From: an uncultured Caldilineales bacterium
GTDB lineage: Bacteria > Chloroflexota > Anaerolineae > JAAEKA01
Direction of reading: 5' to 3'
Assembly (NCBI GenBank): GCA_937907455.1
Contig: CALESQ010000014.1
Coordinates: 1 to 53,661, forward strand
DNA: 53,661 nucleotides
A program made the position numbers and the translations under genes. The notes beneath the pieces were generated by a model. The model saw only the letters and a program-made list of their open reading frames with translations. It was not told the DNA's origin and searched no databases. Below are positions 16,613-24,745 of this stretch, one piece after another; the stretch's first letter is position 1, and every line of letters starts with the position of its first letter.

Positions 16613-17562
16613 ACCCTTCCTTCTCCAAACGCCATATGCTGGATTTGCTGCGTCGCTTCAGCGTTGTGCTGATTTTGCTGGGTATCGGGCTGATCTTTGC
16701 GGTTGGTTCCCCTGATTTTCTCAAAGCCTCGAACCTGATGAACGTTGGTTTGCAGTCGTCCATCATTGCTATCGTCGCCATTGGCATGACCTTTGTCATT
16801 CTTACCTCAGGCATTGACCTGTCAGTAGGCTCAGTGATGGCGCTCAGTGGCGCGCTGGCCGCAGGAATGATGGCGCGTCATGGTCTGGGCATTGTTCCCG
16901 CCCTGTTCCTGGCGCTGTTGATCGGTGCTGCCTGCGGCGCAGTGAACGGCTTGCTGATCGTGCGCGGGGGTATTCCCCCATTCGTTGCCACACTAGCCAC
17001 CCTGACCATTGGCCGGGGCCTGACTCTGGTATACACCGAAGGTCGCCCAATTGCCAGTCTGTCTAAAACCTTTACCGCACTGGGCAACAGTCGCGTGCTG
17101 GGCCTGCCTGTACCGGTGATCGTGCTGGCAGTGCTGGCAGTAATTGCCTGGGTGGTGCTGCGCCACTCTCGTTTTGGCTTGCATATCTATGCCACCGGCG
17201 GCAACGAAGAAACCACACGTCTGGCCGGTATTTCACCGGCACGCATCAAGTTTGCTGTCTATGTCATCAGCGGTGTGATGGCTGCCATCGGCGGCGTGTT
17301 GCTCACCGCACGACTCTCCTCGGCGCAGCCCAATGCCGCCAGCGGCTGGGAGCTGGATGCAATCGCCGCTCCTGTGCTGGGCGGAGTCAGCTTGTTTGGC
17401 GGTGTGGGAGGTGTGGGTAGCGCAGTGATCGGCGCATTGATCATCAGCGTGCTGTCCAATGGGCTAAACCTGATGGGCATTTCCTCCTACTATCAAGCTG
17501 TCATCAAAGGCGTAGTGTTTGTGCTGGCCGTGCTGTTGGATCTGACAACGAAAAAGAACTAA
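16609..17562 (+). CDS. rbsC: Ribose-type ABC transporter permease
   Basis: The protein has 317 residues and belongs to the BPD_transp_2 (RbsC/XylH) permease family, forming the membrane channel of a pentose/hexose ABC importer. Eight to ten membrane segments are visible. Family signatures are GMTFVILTSGIDLSVGSVMALSG (about 63-85, split here by helix), the GLLIVRGGIPPFVATLATLT region, and YATGGNEETTRLAGI (about 195-209). The ATG overlaps the preceding RbsA-derived stop (ATGA), a normal rbsA-rbsC arrangement. The gene looks intact, but its ATPase is truncated upstream, and no rbsB binding-protein gene follows before the terminator. Function therefore needs partners from elsewhere. Confidence 0.93.
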   Translation: MNPSFSKRHMLDLLRRFSVVLILLGIGLIFAVGSPDFLKASNLMNVGLQSSIIAIVAIGMTFVILTSGIDLSVGSVMALSGALAAGMMARHGLGIVPALFLALLIGAACGAVNGLLIVRGGIPPFVATLATLTIGRGLTLVYTEGRPIASLSKTFTALGNSRVLGLPVPVIVLAVLAVIAWVVLRHSRFGLHIYATGGNEETTRLAGISPARIKFAVYVISGVMAAIGGVLLTARLSSAQPNAASGWELDAIAAPVLGGVSLFGGVGGVGSAVIGALIISVLSNGLNLMGISSYYQAVIKGVVFVLAVLLDLTTKKN

Positions 17563-17571
17563 CGCCTATAC

Positions 17572-17602
17572 AAAAACGCCGGTCGAGTAGACCGGCGTTT
17601 TT
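17572..17602. terminator. Bidirectional Rho-independent terminator
   Basis: A perfect 13-bp stem (17572-17584 with 17590-17602) with a 5-nt loop includes A5/T5 ends. It can therefore terminate rbsC from the left and the convergent glutaminyl cyclotransferase gene from the right. Confidence 0.9.
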
Positions 17603-17637
17603 GCGTCAAGCGCTGCCTAACCCGAACCGTGTCTCTT

Positions 17638-18489
17638 TCAAGGCACAATTTCGATCTCGAAGAGCTTGGGCCACCATTTGCCGGTGACAAAAATCCGCCC
17701 CGTGGCCGGATCATAAGCAATGCCATTGAGCACGTCAACCCGCTGCGTGCGATCAGCCGCAGAGAGCAGGCCGGTCAGGTCAATCCAGCCCAGCACCTGG
17801 CCGCTGGCCGGATCAATGCGGGCGATGCGATCCGTTTGCCAGATATTGGCCCACACCTCGCCCTGCACATATTCCAGCTCGTTGAGACGTAGCAGCGGCG
17901 CACCGGTGGCGTCTGTCACTGCCACGCGCCCCAACTCAGCCTGCGTGGCGGGGTCGAGAAAACGCAGCTCGCTGGAGCCATCACTCATAATGAGACGCTC
18001 GCCGTCAGTCGTCAAGCCCCACCCTTCCCCCTGATAGCGCCATGTCGCCAGCAGCTCGAAGCTATCCTTGTGATAGATCAAGCCCGTCTGCTCCTGCCAG
18101 GTAAGTTGAAACAGTCTGTCGCCTGCAACAGCAATCCCCTCACCAAAGTATGGTTCCGGCAGAGGCACCGCCACAAGCACATCGCCCGTTTTAGGCTCCA
18201 CCTTGCGCAGGGTTGATTGGCCGCGCAGGCCCGTCCCCTCATAAAAAATACCATCCTGATAAACCAACCCCTGAGTAAAGGCGGCGGGATCGTGAGGATA
18301 TTCAGCGACCACGCGGTAACCAAACACCGGCAGGGTTGTGATGGCAGCAACGGGTGTCGCTGCCGGTTGAGCAGTGCTGGCTGTTGCCGCGGGCAGCGGC
18401 GTTGGCGTCACCGGCGGCTGACAGGCAGCGCACAGCAACAGACAGGTAAGCAAAAAAAGCAACGTGGCAAAGTGTAAATGGCGCATCAT
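17638..18489 (-). CDS. Glutaminyl-peptide cyclotransferase, lipoprotein
   Basis: The protein has 283 residues and belongs to the plant/bacterial-type glutamine cyclotransferase family (PF05096), a five-bladed beta-propeller that converts N-terminal glutamine to pyroglutamate. It begins with a lipoprotein signal (hydrophobic 8-21, lipobox CAAC near Cys23) and an Ala/Thr/Pro linker. The enzyme domain starts near residue 57: HDPAAFTQGLVY, YEGTGLRGQS, GEGWGLTTDG, LNELEYVQGEVWANIW and NGIAYDPATGRIFVTGKWWP are diagnostic. It should act on the outer face of the membrane. The physiological substrate is unknown. It has its own minus-strand promoter and shares a bidirectional terminator with rbsC. Confidence 0.95.
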   Translation of the reverse strand: MMRHLHFATLLFLLTCLLLCAACQPPVTPTPLPAATASTAQPAATPVAAITTLPVFGYRVVAEYPHDPAAFTQGLVYQDGIFYEGTGLRGQSTLRKVEPKTGDVLVAVPLPEPYFGEGIAVAGDRLFQLTWQEQTGLIYHKDSFELLATWRYQGEGWGLTTDGERLIMSDGSSELRFLDPATQAELGRVAVTDATGAPLLRLNELEYVQGEVWANIWQTDRIARIDPASGQVLGWIDLTGLLSAADRTQRVDVLNGIAYDPATGRIFVTGKWWPKLFEIEIVP

Positions 18490-18572
18490 GGTATCTGTCA
18501 GTGAGGGACGGAAATAGTAAATGCCGAATTACAGGCAGGGAAAGCAAGTGGCGAGTCGCGATCCGATCAGCG

Positions 18573-18602
18573 ATTATACGCCTCCCGCCCCTCAGACGCC
18601 AA
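18573..18602 (-). promoter_or_regulatory. Promoter of the glutaminyl cyclotransferase gene
   Basis: On the minus strand, TTGGCG (18597-18602), an 18-bp spacer and TATAAT (18573-18578) form a good promoter. The start near 18566 gives a leader of about 77 nt. Confidence 0.6.
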
Positions 18603-18716
18603 CTGCCAGCATGTGACTGCTGCGTGACTTTTGGCACTGGGTAGAGTAATGGTCTTGTGATAGACTGTAGCCATACTCATTTACACCCGATGCAGCAACA
18701 CAATGCGAGGAAGTCC

Positions 18717-19235
18717 ATGAACAGCCACAACACCCCGGCTTGCGATAAAAATCCGCATGCACGCACCATCCTGGGCATCATGCTAATCCTGATCGGCCTG
18801 CTGGTTTTCGCCAGCATGATAACTGACCTGCCCAACATGCAATGGCTGGTGCTGCCCGGTCTGGCGCTAATCTTCCTGCTCTGGGGTCTGCTTACCCATG
18901 AATTCGGCCTGCTCATCCCCGGCGGAGTACTGGCCGGCATCGCCCTGGGAACCTACCTGATCCAAGGTCCTTTCGCCGACCGGCCTGAAAACCTCGAAGG
19001 CGGCATCTTCCTGCTGACTTTTTCCCTGGGCTGGCTGCTGATCAGTCTGCTTTCCCTGCTGACAAAACAGGGGTTTCAGTGGTGGCCGTTGATCCCCGGT
19101 AGCATCCTCGGCCTGATCGGCGCCGCTTTGCTGGCAGATGGCGCCGCTGCCAGCGTGCTTGAGGTATTTGGCTATGCCTGGCCGCTGGTGCTGGTAGCTG
19201 TGGGCATTGGGCTGCTGCTGCGCCGCAGAAACTAA
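18717..19235 (+). CDS. Membrane protein next to a two-component system
   Basis: The protein has 172 residues from the ATG at 18717, chosen for the GAGGAAG site just upstream; the frame is open to 18657. About six hydrophobic helices are visible (roughly residues 18-38, 43-60, 66-84, 96-113, 124-140 and 147-166). A short cytosolic N-terminus precedes them and an RRRN C-terminus follows. I do not recognise a defined family; layout and position recall the small membrane proteins (LiaF/DUF5668-like) that accompany NarL-type sensor kinases. The stop is 36 bp before the kinase ATG, but a TATAAT box in the gap suggests the kinase also has its own promoter. Confidence 0.7.
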   Translation: MNSHNTPACDKNPHARTILGIMLILIGLLVFASMITDLPNMQWLVLPGLALIFLLWGLLTHEFGLLIPGGVLAGIALGTYLIQGPFADRPENLEGGIFLLTFSLGWLLISLLSLLTKQGFQWWPLIPGSILGLIGAALLADGAAASVLEVFGYAWPLVLVAVGIGLLLRRRN

Positions 19236-19255
19236 CCGCTTTGCCCCGATCCGGC

Positions 19256-19261
19256 TATAAT
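19256..19261 (+). promoter_or_regulatory. Candidate -10 box for the sensor kinase
   Basis: A perfect TATAAT lies 9 nt before the kinase ATG at 19271. No convincing -35 is seen at 16-18 bp. If used, it would give an essentially leaderless message. Confidence 0.4.
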
Positions 19262-19270
19262 GCACCTGCT

Positions 19271-20467
19271 ATGCCTGCTCAAAAAACACGCTCCAATCAC
19301 CTGGGTTTGCTCGATATTGCCGGCTATTTTATTTTGCCGGCAATTGCCGTGCCCTTGCTGATCGAGATTTTCACCACACAGGCTCCTTTACGTTGGTTTA
19401 TCTCTGGCCTGATGTTGTTGGTGGCTGTAGTTTTTTCACTACGCGAAATCATCATCAACAAAACCGTCCTGCGCGCCCACCTGTACGCAGCCATACAAAC
19501 CACGCTCATCGTGCTGATCATGGCACTGCCTCCACACCCGCTGATCGTGGTAATACTGTTCTTCGTGCTTAGCGCCGAAGTGACCATGCTGTTTCCCCCG
19601 CGCGCAGCGGCTGCCTGGATCGTGCTGTTTAGCGTAGTGACGGTGATAGCCTACGTTGCCGAACAAGGCTTTGCCGGCCTGCTTTCCTTCCCCACCTACG
19701 TAGCCGGCTATATTTTCTTTGCTGTGTTTGCCCAGCAAACCGCCCGCGCCGAAACCGCGCGTGCCCGCAGCGAATCTTTGCTGCTGGAACTGCAAGCTGC
19801 GCATCGTCAGTTACAGGAATATGCCCAACAAGCCGAAGAACTGGCTGTACAGCAGGAGCGTAACCGCCTGGCGCGCGAGATGCACGATACCCTGGGGCAT
19901 CGGCTGACAGTCGCTTCGGTGCAGGTGCAGGCTGCCCAACGGCTAATCACCGCGGCACCGGCGCGCGCCGCAACCATGTTAGGCGTGGTGTACGAACAGA
20001 TCAGCGAAGGACTGGGCGATCTGCGTCGCACAGTGGCCGCTCTGCGCGCACCGCTGGAGGCCGATCTCGCCCTTGATACGGCGCTCAGACGGCTGGCAAG
20101 TCACTTTGCCGAAGCTACCGGCCTTACCCTGCACCTCGCCATCGCCGATGACCTGCCAACGCTGCCCGCTGCTCTGCGTCACGCGCTCTACCGCGGCGCG
20201 CAGGAAGGGCTGACCAACATCCAAAAACACGCTGACGCCCAAACCGTCTGGCTGGAGCTGACGCAACAAGGCAAAGCCATTACCCTGTGCCTGAATGACG
20301 ACGGACGCGGCTTTGATGCCGCTGCCATCGGGCGCGGCTTTGGCCTGCATGGCCTGCGCGAGCGCGCTGCCCAGCTCGGCGGCGATTTCAGCGTTGCCAC
20401 GCGGCCCGAAGGCGGCACTGAATTGCGGCTGAGTCTGCCCCTTGCCAGCGAGGCCCCCCATGCCTGA
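19271..20467 (+). CDS. Sensor histidine kinase, NarL/LiaS type (HisKA_3)
   Basis: The protein has 398 residues. Five or six N-terminal membrane helices (about 12-150) act as the sensor, a coiled linker follows (about 150-195), then the HisKA_3 dimerisation domain with phospho-acceptor His in LAREMHDTLGHRLT (near residue 206). The HATPase domain ends the protein, with HALYRGAQEGLTNIQKHA (N box), DDGRGFD and GFGLHGLRERA. The input signal is unknown; no extracellular sensor domain is present. It overlaps the response-regulator start by 8 bp, so the pair is translationally coupled. The kinase is expected to phosphorylate that regulator. Confidence 0.95.
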   Translation: MPAQKTRSNHLGLLDIAGYFILPAIAVPLLIEIFTTQAPLRWFISGLMLLVAVVFSLREIIINKTVLRAHLYAAIQTTLIVLIMALPPHPLIVVILFFVLSAEVTMLFPPRAAAAWIVLFSVVTVIAYVAEQGFAGLLSFPTYVAGYIFFAVFAQQTARAETARARSESLLLELQAAHRQLQEYAQQAEELAVQQERNRLAREMHDTLGHRLTVASVQVQAAQRLITAAPARAATMLGVVYEQISEGLGDLRRTVAALRAPLEADLALDTALRRLASHFAEATGLTLHLAIADDLPTLPAALRHALYRGAQEGLTNIQKHADAQTVWLELTQQGKAITLCLNDDGRGFDAAAIGRGFGLHGLRERAAQLGGDFSVATRPEGGTELRLSLPLASEAPHA

Positions 20468-21119
20468 CGTGATCCGCTTGCTGCTGGTGGATGATCAGCG
20501 CCTGATGCGCGAAGGCTTGCGCACCTTGCTGGAAATCGAACCGGACCTGATCATCAGCGGAGAGGCCGTCAACGGCGAGGAGGCGCTGGCGGCCTACGAA
20601 ACTCAGCGCCCTGACGTGGTGCTGATGGACGTGCGTATGCCGGTGATGGACGGCGTAGAGGCCACCCGCCGCCTGCGGCAACGCTGGCCCACAGCACGCG
20701 TGATCATCCTCACCACCTTCGACGACGACGACTACGTATTCGAGGGGCTACGCGCCGGTGCGCTGGGCTATCTGCTCAAAGATGTGTCCGTTCATGAATT
20801 AGCCGATGCCATTCATACCGTAATGGACGGCGGTGTTTTGATCGAACCTTCCATTGCGCGCAAAGTAGTTGCCGAATTTACGCGGTTGGCAGTCGTCTCA
20901 TCTCCCAAACCTGCACCCACTATCGAAGAACCTCTCACCGAGCGCGAGCAGGAAATCTTGCGTTTGCTGGCCGAAGGACTGACCAACCGTGAAATTGCCC
21001 AACGGCTTTATCTGGCCGAGGGCACAATCAAAAACTATGTAACCAATATTCTGGGAAAAATCGGCGCACGCGACCGCACTCAAGCCGCCCTGCGTGCGCG
21101 CGAATTGGGAATTTTGTAA
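20460..21119 (+). CDS. NarL/LuxR-type response regulator
   Basis: The protein has 219 residues from the ATG at 20460 with GCGAGG upstream; a TTG at 20442 is in frame but less likely. The receiver domain (about 4-120) keeps the acidic pair D11/D12, phospho-acceptor D57 in LMDVRMPVMDG, and the switch lysine in GYLLKDVS. The LuxR-type DNA-binding domain (about 150-215) contains EPLTEREQEILRLLAEGLTN and EGTIKNYVTNILGKI. Partner of the overlapping sensor kinase. Targets are unknown; the neighbouring membrane protein and the downstream DnaJ-like gene are possible members of its regulon, which is inference. Confidence 0.96.
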   Translation: MPDVIRLLLVDDQRLMREGLRTLLEIEPDLIISGEAVNGEEALAAYETQRPDVVLMDVRMPVMDGVEATRRLRQRWPTARVIILTTFDDDDYVFEGLRAGALGYLLKDVSVHELADAIHTVMDGGVLIEPSIARKVVAEFTRLAVVSSPKPAPTIEEPLTEREQEILRLLAEGLTNREIAQRLYLAEGTIKNYVTNILGKIGARDRTQAALRARELGIL

Positions 21120-21211
21120 AGTCAGGGCTTGCTTGCGACCGAGCTAACCCGCATGGTGTATGACCCTGCGCGACACGCGGGCACTTCGCTGCGTATAGAC
21201 GCCAATACAAC

Positions 21212-22522
21212 ATGGACTACAAAGACTACTATACCATTCTGGGTGTTACGCGTGATGCCGACGAACAAACCATCAAAAGTGCGTTTCGGCGGTTGGCGCG
21301 CGTCCATCACCCCGATGTCAACGCGGACAAAGTGGGGGCTACCGAAAAATTCAAGGAAATCAACGAAGCCTACACCGTGCTGTCTGATCCTGATAAACGA
21401 GCCCGCTACGATCTGTTCAGCGGACGTTACCAGAACTATGACAGCAACTACAACCCCAGCGCCAGCAGTGCCGCGCGCCCTCAGGCACAACCTCAGCAAC
21501 GCCGCACCACCACCCGCACGCTAGACGAAGAAGATTTTGAACGCATTATGCGTGGCTTTGCCCGCGCCTACAGCGCGGCTGCGGGCCGACGCAGCACCGG
21601 CAGCGACTATTCCGATTTCTTCGAGGCCCTGTTTGGCGGCCTGTGGAACCAGAGCAACCAAGCCGGACGCGGGGCTACTCCAGCGCCGCAGCCCAGCGCC
21701 GATATTGCCGTCAACACCGACATCACGCTGCTGGAGGTGCTGCACGGCGTTACCCGCCGCCTCACCTACCGCGATGGCCGCCAGGTAGAAGTGATTATCC
21801 CGGCCGGGGTTGAGGACGGCACGCGGCTACGTCTGGCTGGGCAGGGCGAGCGCAGTTTTGGCCGTGCCCGCGGCGATCTGTACATGACCGTGCATGTGCA
21901 GCCGCATCCCACCCTGGAACGACAAGGCAGCGATCTGCATGTGCGCGTCACTGTACCACACGATACCGCCATACGTTCCGGCCAGGTGATCGTGCCCACC
22001 CTGGAGCAAAGTGCCACCCTGAAAATTCCCGCCGGCACACGCAGCGGGCAGCAGTTTCGTTTGCGCGGTCAGGGACTGCCTACAGTGCAAACACCCACCC
22101 CGCGCGGAGATCTCATCGTCACGGTGATGGTAGAGCCGGTTGCAGGCGCACCACGCCGCGAGCGCTCTGCCCAACCGAAGAAAGCCGCACCCACCTCAGG
22201 CAAAGCGAGCCGCGCCGCGACCTGGCTGCGTCAACTGTTGGGCGGCGTGCTGGTGATTGGCGGGCTGCTGGCCCTGGCCGCGCAAACCACATTGGGCGGC
22301 GGCAATGAATGGCCGCTGCTGGCGGCATTAGCAGCCACGCTGCTGGCCCATGGCATCACCGCGCCATCACGACCCGCGTTGGTGGGCAGCCTGTTCAGCC
22401 TGGGTGGTGCGTTGTGGCTCGGCAGTCAAATGGATGCAACAAGCGCCGCAACCCTGCTGATGCAGGCATTGCCGCTGTTCCCCCTGGCCGCAGGCGTGGT
22501 GCTGCTGCGCATCCGGCCATGA
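21212..22522 (+). CDS. DnaJ/CbpA-type co-chaperone with C-terminal membrane domain
   Basis: The protein has 436 residues. The J domain (about 1-70) has the HPD motif in VHHPDVNADK and should stimulate DnaK. A Ser/Gln/Arg-rich linker (about 70-160) follows, then the DnaJ C-terminal substrate-binding domain (about 165-310). The Cys-rich zinc finger is absent, so it is the CbpA/type II form. Unusually, about 100 extra residues (335-436) form three to four hydrophobic segments ending in a basic RIRP, which would tether the co-chaperone to the membrane. No DnaK or GrpE gene is nearby. The last 30 nt of the gene form the beginning of a 110-bp tandem repeat. Confidence 0.92.
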   Translation: MDYKDYYTILGVTRDADEQTIKSAFRRLARVHHPDVNADKVGATEKFKEINEAYTVLSDPDKRARYDLFSGRYQNYDSNYNPSASSAARPQAQPQQRRTTTRTLDEEDFERIMRGFARAYSAAAGRRSTGSDYSDFFEALFGGLWNQSNQAGRGATPAPQPSADIAVNTDITLLEVLHGVTRRLTYRDGRQVEVIIPAGVEDGTRLRLAGQGERSFGRARGDLYMTVHVQPHPTLERQGSDLHVRVTVPHDTAIRSGQVIVPTLEQSATLKIPAGTRSGQQFRLRGQGLPTVQTPTPRGDLIVTVMVEPVAGAPRRERSAQPKKAAPTSGKASRAATWLRQLLGGVLVIGGLLALAAQTTLGGGNEWPLLAALAATLLAHGITAPSRPALVGSLFSLGGALWLGSQMDATSAATLLMQALPLFPLAAGVVLLRIRP

Positions 22523-22827
22523 TAACAGGCGGCTGCGCCGCTGCCGCATCGCCGGGGGATGAAATCCCACCGGCTGGCAAACAGCGCCCGCTGAAGCGGG
22601 CTGGCGTCCTGCTGCTGCGCATCCGGCCATGATAACAGGCGGCTGCGCCGCTGCCGCATCGCCGGGGGATGAAATCCCACCGGCTGGCAAACAGCGCCCG
22701 CTGAAGCGGGCTGGCGTGGTGCTGCTGCGCATCCGGCCACGATAACCGGCGACGGCGCCGCTGCCGCATCGCCGGGGGATGAAATCCCACCGGCTGGCAA
22801 ACAACGCCCGCTGAAGCGGGCTGGCGT
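22493..22827. repeat. Three tandem 110-bp repeats starting inside the dnaJ-like gene
   Basis: Copies lie at 22493-22602, 22603-22712 and 22713-22822, and a 5-bp stub of a fourth (GGCGT) follows to 22827. Copies 1 and 2 differ at only a couple of bases; copy 3 has several changes. Each unit includes the last 30 nt of the dnaJ-like coding sequence with its TGA, then hairpins such as GCCCGCT-GAA-GCGGGC. Because 110 is not a multiple of three, the minus strand reads open in all frames, but these reading frames are repeat artefacts. From 22828 to about 23060 only further GC-rich hairpins are seen. Confidence 0.92.
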
Positions 22828-23109
22828 GCGCGTGCCGACAAGCCCCATTGATGGGGCGCTGCGCCGTAGCCGGACGCCTGATCGTCCGGCGGCCGCCGCC
22901 GCCGAACCGAGGCAAACCGGCCGCGCGCGCGCCTGTAATCAGCCTGACATACACCGCCCGACACCCTGCCGATTCCGGCCAACTTGCAGATTTTTACCGC
23001 TTATGGTATCATTCTGCCGTAAACCCCTGCTGTGTACGTGATGTTTTTTCAACGTCTTGAGCCAACACTAGTCTGAAGGGTTGCACTCGTTTGACGGTGT
23101 ATACGATAG

Positions 23110-23250
23110 CCCCCGACTTGTTCGGGACTGGCAAGGTAGAACCCGCCAATAGCAACCCACCTGCGCAAGCAGGTTCAAGGCCCGATAGCACACGGCACGG
23201 CGGGGAACCTTGAAGATCAAGGCCATCGGTACATGCCGGTGGCTTTTGTT
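23110..23250 (+). ncRNA. Structured RNA with terminator, upstream of an MBL-fold gene
   Basis: A hairpin (23112-23116/23122-23126) is followed by a long interrupted stem: 23132-23137 with 23207-23212, and 23142-23147 with 23199-23204. This encloses a GCAA-capped helix (23159-23164/23169-23174). A Rho-independent terminator closes the element (23222-23229/23236-23243, then TTTTGTT). A weak promoter (TTGCAC 23081, TACGAT 23102) precedes it. The terminator ends about 20 nt before the next ATG, so it may be a riboswitch/attenuator or an independent small RNA. A short GGTTCAAGG stretch recalls 6S RNA, but I cannot assign a known class. Confidence 0.55.
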
Positions 23251-23270
23251 TGAACGAAAAGGATAGCCTG

Positions 23271-24125
23271 ATGCTGCGAGAACGCGTAGCCGCCGATATT
23301 TATGTCTTTCGCAGTGAAATGTATCTGCAAGTCACCGCTGGGGTCATTGTCACAGAAGAAGGTGCGGTGGTAGTAGATACCTTGCCTTTCCCGCAGGAAA
23401 CTGCCCGGCTGCGTGATTTTGCCTTGCGCCGCTGCCCCCAGGGGATCCGCTACGTGATCACCACCCATGCCCACGCCGATCACAGCCACGGCAACTATCT
23501 ATTCACCGGCGCACAGATCATCAGCCACCGCCGCGCCCGTGAGTTTCTAGCCAAATACGGCGAACAAAGCCTGCTGCAGGCGAAAAATCAAACCCCGGAA
23601 CTGTCCAGCGTGCAACTGCGCCTGCCAGAGATTACCTTCGACAATATGTTGATCCTGCGTCTGGGCGGCAAAACCATCACCCTGCGCCATTCTCCTGGCC
23701 ACAGCCCTGACGTGATCACCGTGCGCGTGCGCGAAGACAAGGTGCTGTTTGCCAGCGACACCATGCTGCCCGTTCCTCATATTGATTTCCCCGGTGGAGG
23801 CAACATTGATGATTTGCGCCGTTCGCTGCACAATATCGAAATTTCTGGCCTGGAAAACGTGGTGCAAGGCCACGGCGAAGTGCTGCTGCGCGGCGAAATC
23901 CGCGGCACCATCATCGCCAGCCTGAAATATCTCGATTGCGTGGAACACACCGTAGACCAGCATATTCGCAGTGGCGCACCGGTCGAAACGCTGCTACGCA
24001 CCCCCATCGAGCAGTGCGGACGCTCACGCATTCCGCTCAACGGCATGGTGCAAAAGCTGCATCAGGCCAATTTGTATTATCTGTACCAGCTCAAGACAGG
24101 TCATGCAGTAGCCCGCCATCCCTAA
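23271..24125 (+). CDS. MBL-fold metallo-hydrolase
   Basis: The protein has 284 residues from the ATG at 23271, chosen for AAAGGA upstream; an in-frame TTG at 23250 would lie in the terminator. It has the metallo-beta-lactamase fold with the dinuclear metal signature THAHADHSHGN (about 66-76), the later His in HSPGHSPD, the Asp in FASDTMLP and the final His in VVQGHGEV. Such proteins hydrolyse esters, thioesters, lactones or nucleic acids; the substrate is not readable. The C-terminal 70 residues are helical. It is preceded by a structured, terminator-bearing RNA that may regulate it. Confidence 0.9.
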   Translation: MLRERVAADIYVFRSEMYLQVTAGVIVTEEGAVVVDTLPFPQETARLRDFALRRCPQGIRYVITTHAHADHSHGNYLFTGAQIISHRRAREFLAKYGEQSLLQAKNQTPELSSVQLRLPEITFDNMLILRLGGKTITLRHSPGHSPDVITVRVREDKVLFASDTMLPVPHIDFPGGGNIDDLRRSLHNIEISGLENVVQGHGEVLLRGEIRGTIIASLKYLDCVEHTVDQHIRSGAPVETLLRTPIEQCGRSRIPLNGMVQKLHQANLYYLYQLKTGHAVARHP

Positions 24126-24278
24126 GAAGCGGCAGACAGTAGCTGCGCCGGGTAGTTTTGGCGAAAACGCCGTGTCGGTTGAGAGCATTGCCCTCGAAAC
24201 CACACAGGTTGGGTCTGCCAACCACTACGCAACTACCTTATCTGCTGTGAATACCCTTTCAAACAACTTCTGAGCGCC

Positions 24279-24307
24279 TTGACCCGCGGCCTGTTCCATG
24301 TTATACT
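24279..24307 (+). promoter_or_regulatory. Promoter of the FMN-riboswitch operon
   Basis: TTGACC (24279-24284), a 17-bp spacer and TATACT (24302-24307) form a strong promoter whose start (about 24314) lies just before the riboswitch P1 stem. The preceding 24126-24278 holds no gene I can see. Confidence 0.8.
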
Positions 24308-24331
24308 GCGCACAATCGAATACGGTGACAC

Positions 24332-24504
24332 AGACCTTCGGGGCAAGGTGAGGTTGCATTCCCCTCAGGAAAGCAGCCAATTCCCGACCGACGGTGCGGG
24401 CAGCTTCGCAAGCTCAGCTTTGGCGCTGCCCAAGCCCGTGACCCGCTGCGGCGGTGGATCTGGTTGAGCCAGAGCCGACGGTATAGTCCGGATGAGAGAA
24501 GGTT
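24332..24504 (+). ncRNA. FMN riboswitch (RFN element)
   Basis: The conserved RFN blocks occur in order: CTTCGGGGCAAGGTG near 24336, AATTCCCGACCGACGGT near 24380, AAGCCCGTGACCCGC near 24433, then GAGCCGACGGTATAGTCCGGATGAGAGAAGG ending at 24502 (conserved parts GCCGACGGTATAGTCCGGAT and GAGAGAAGG). P1 pairs ACCTTC with GAAGGT. The stem after the first block is longer than usual (an insertion of about 25 nt between GGTG and AATTCCC). The aptamer senses FMN and usually shuts down riboflavin synthesis or uptake genes when FMN is plentiful. Here it precedes an ABC transporter. Confidence 0.93.
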
Positions 24505-24628
24505 CAGTGCTGCATAGATCGGTGGTGTTTGCCAGAGGCAAATACCCATTTCTAATTTATGCATTGGCGCGCCGTGTGCAGGCCATTTCACATCTTTGCC
24601 ACACCCACGCGCCTATCTCTCGCTCGTT

Positions 24629-24670
24629 ACACCCCGCTCACCGGCCTGCCCCCCGCGGGGTGTTTCTTTT
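24629..24670 (+). terminator. Candidate riboswitch-controlled terminator 1
   Basis: A perfect 9-bp stem (24629-24637 with 24655-24663) is followed by TTTCTTTT. It lies about 125 nt after the FMN aptamer and before the transporter genes, in a plausible expression-platform position. Confidence 0.75.
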
Positions 24671-24745
24671 GCAACCGGTTGAGTGTTGATGTGACGAGCG
24701 CGACAAGAGACGCGCGCCACGCGCCACAGTGCTGAAAATTCCCAT

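Noticed and set aside
22367..22982. Three overlapping minus-strand reading frames of 140-195 residues with internally repeated peptide
   Set aside because: They are translations of the 110-bp tandem repeat, which is open in all three frames because 110 is not divisible by 3. They lack ribosome-binding sites and overlap the real dnaJ-like gene.
23110..23250. SRP RNA, T-box or glycine riboswitch
   Set aside because: There is no GGAAGGAAGCAGC SRP core on either strand. The AAGGTAGAACCCGC stretch only loosely resembles a T-box and no tRNA synthetase follows. Glycine aptamer blocks are absent.
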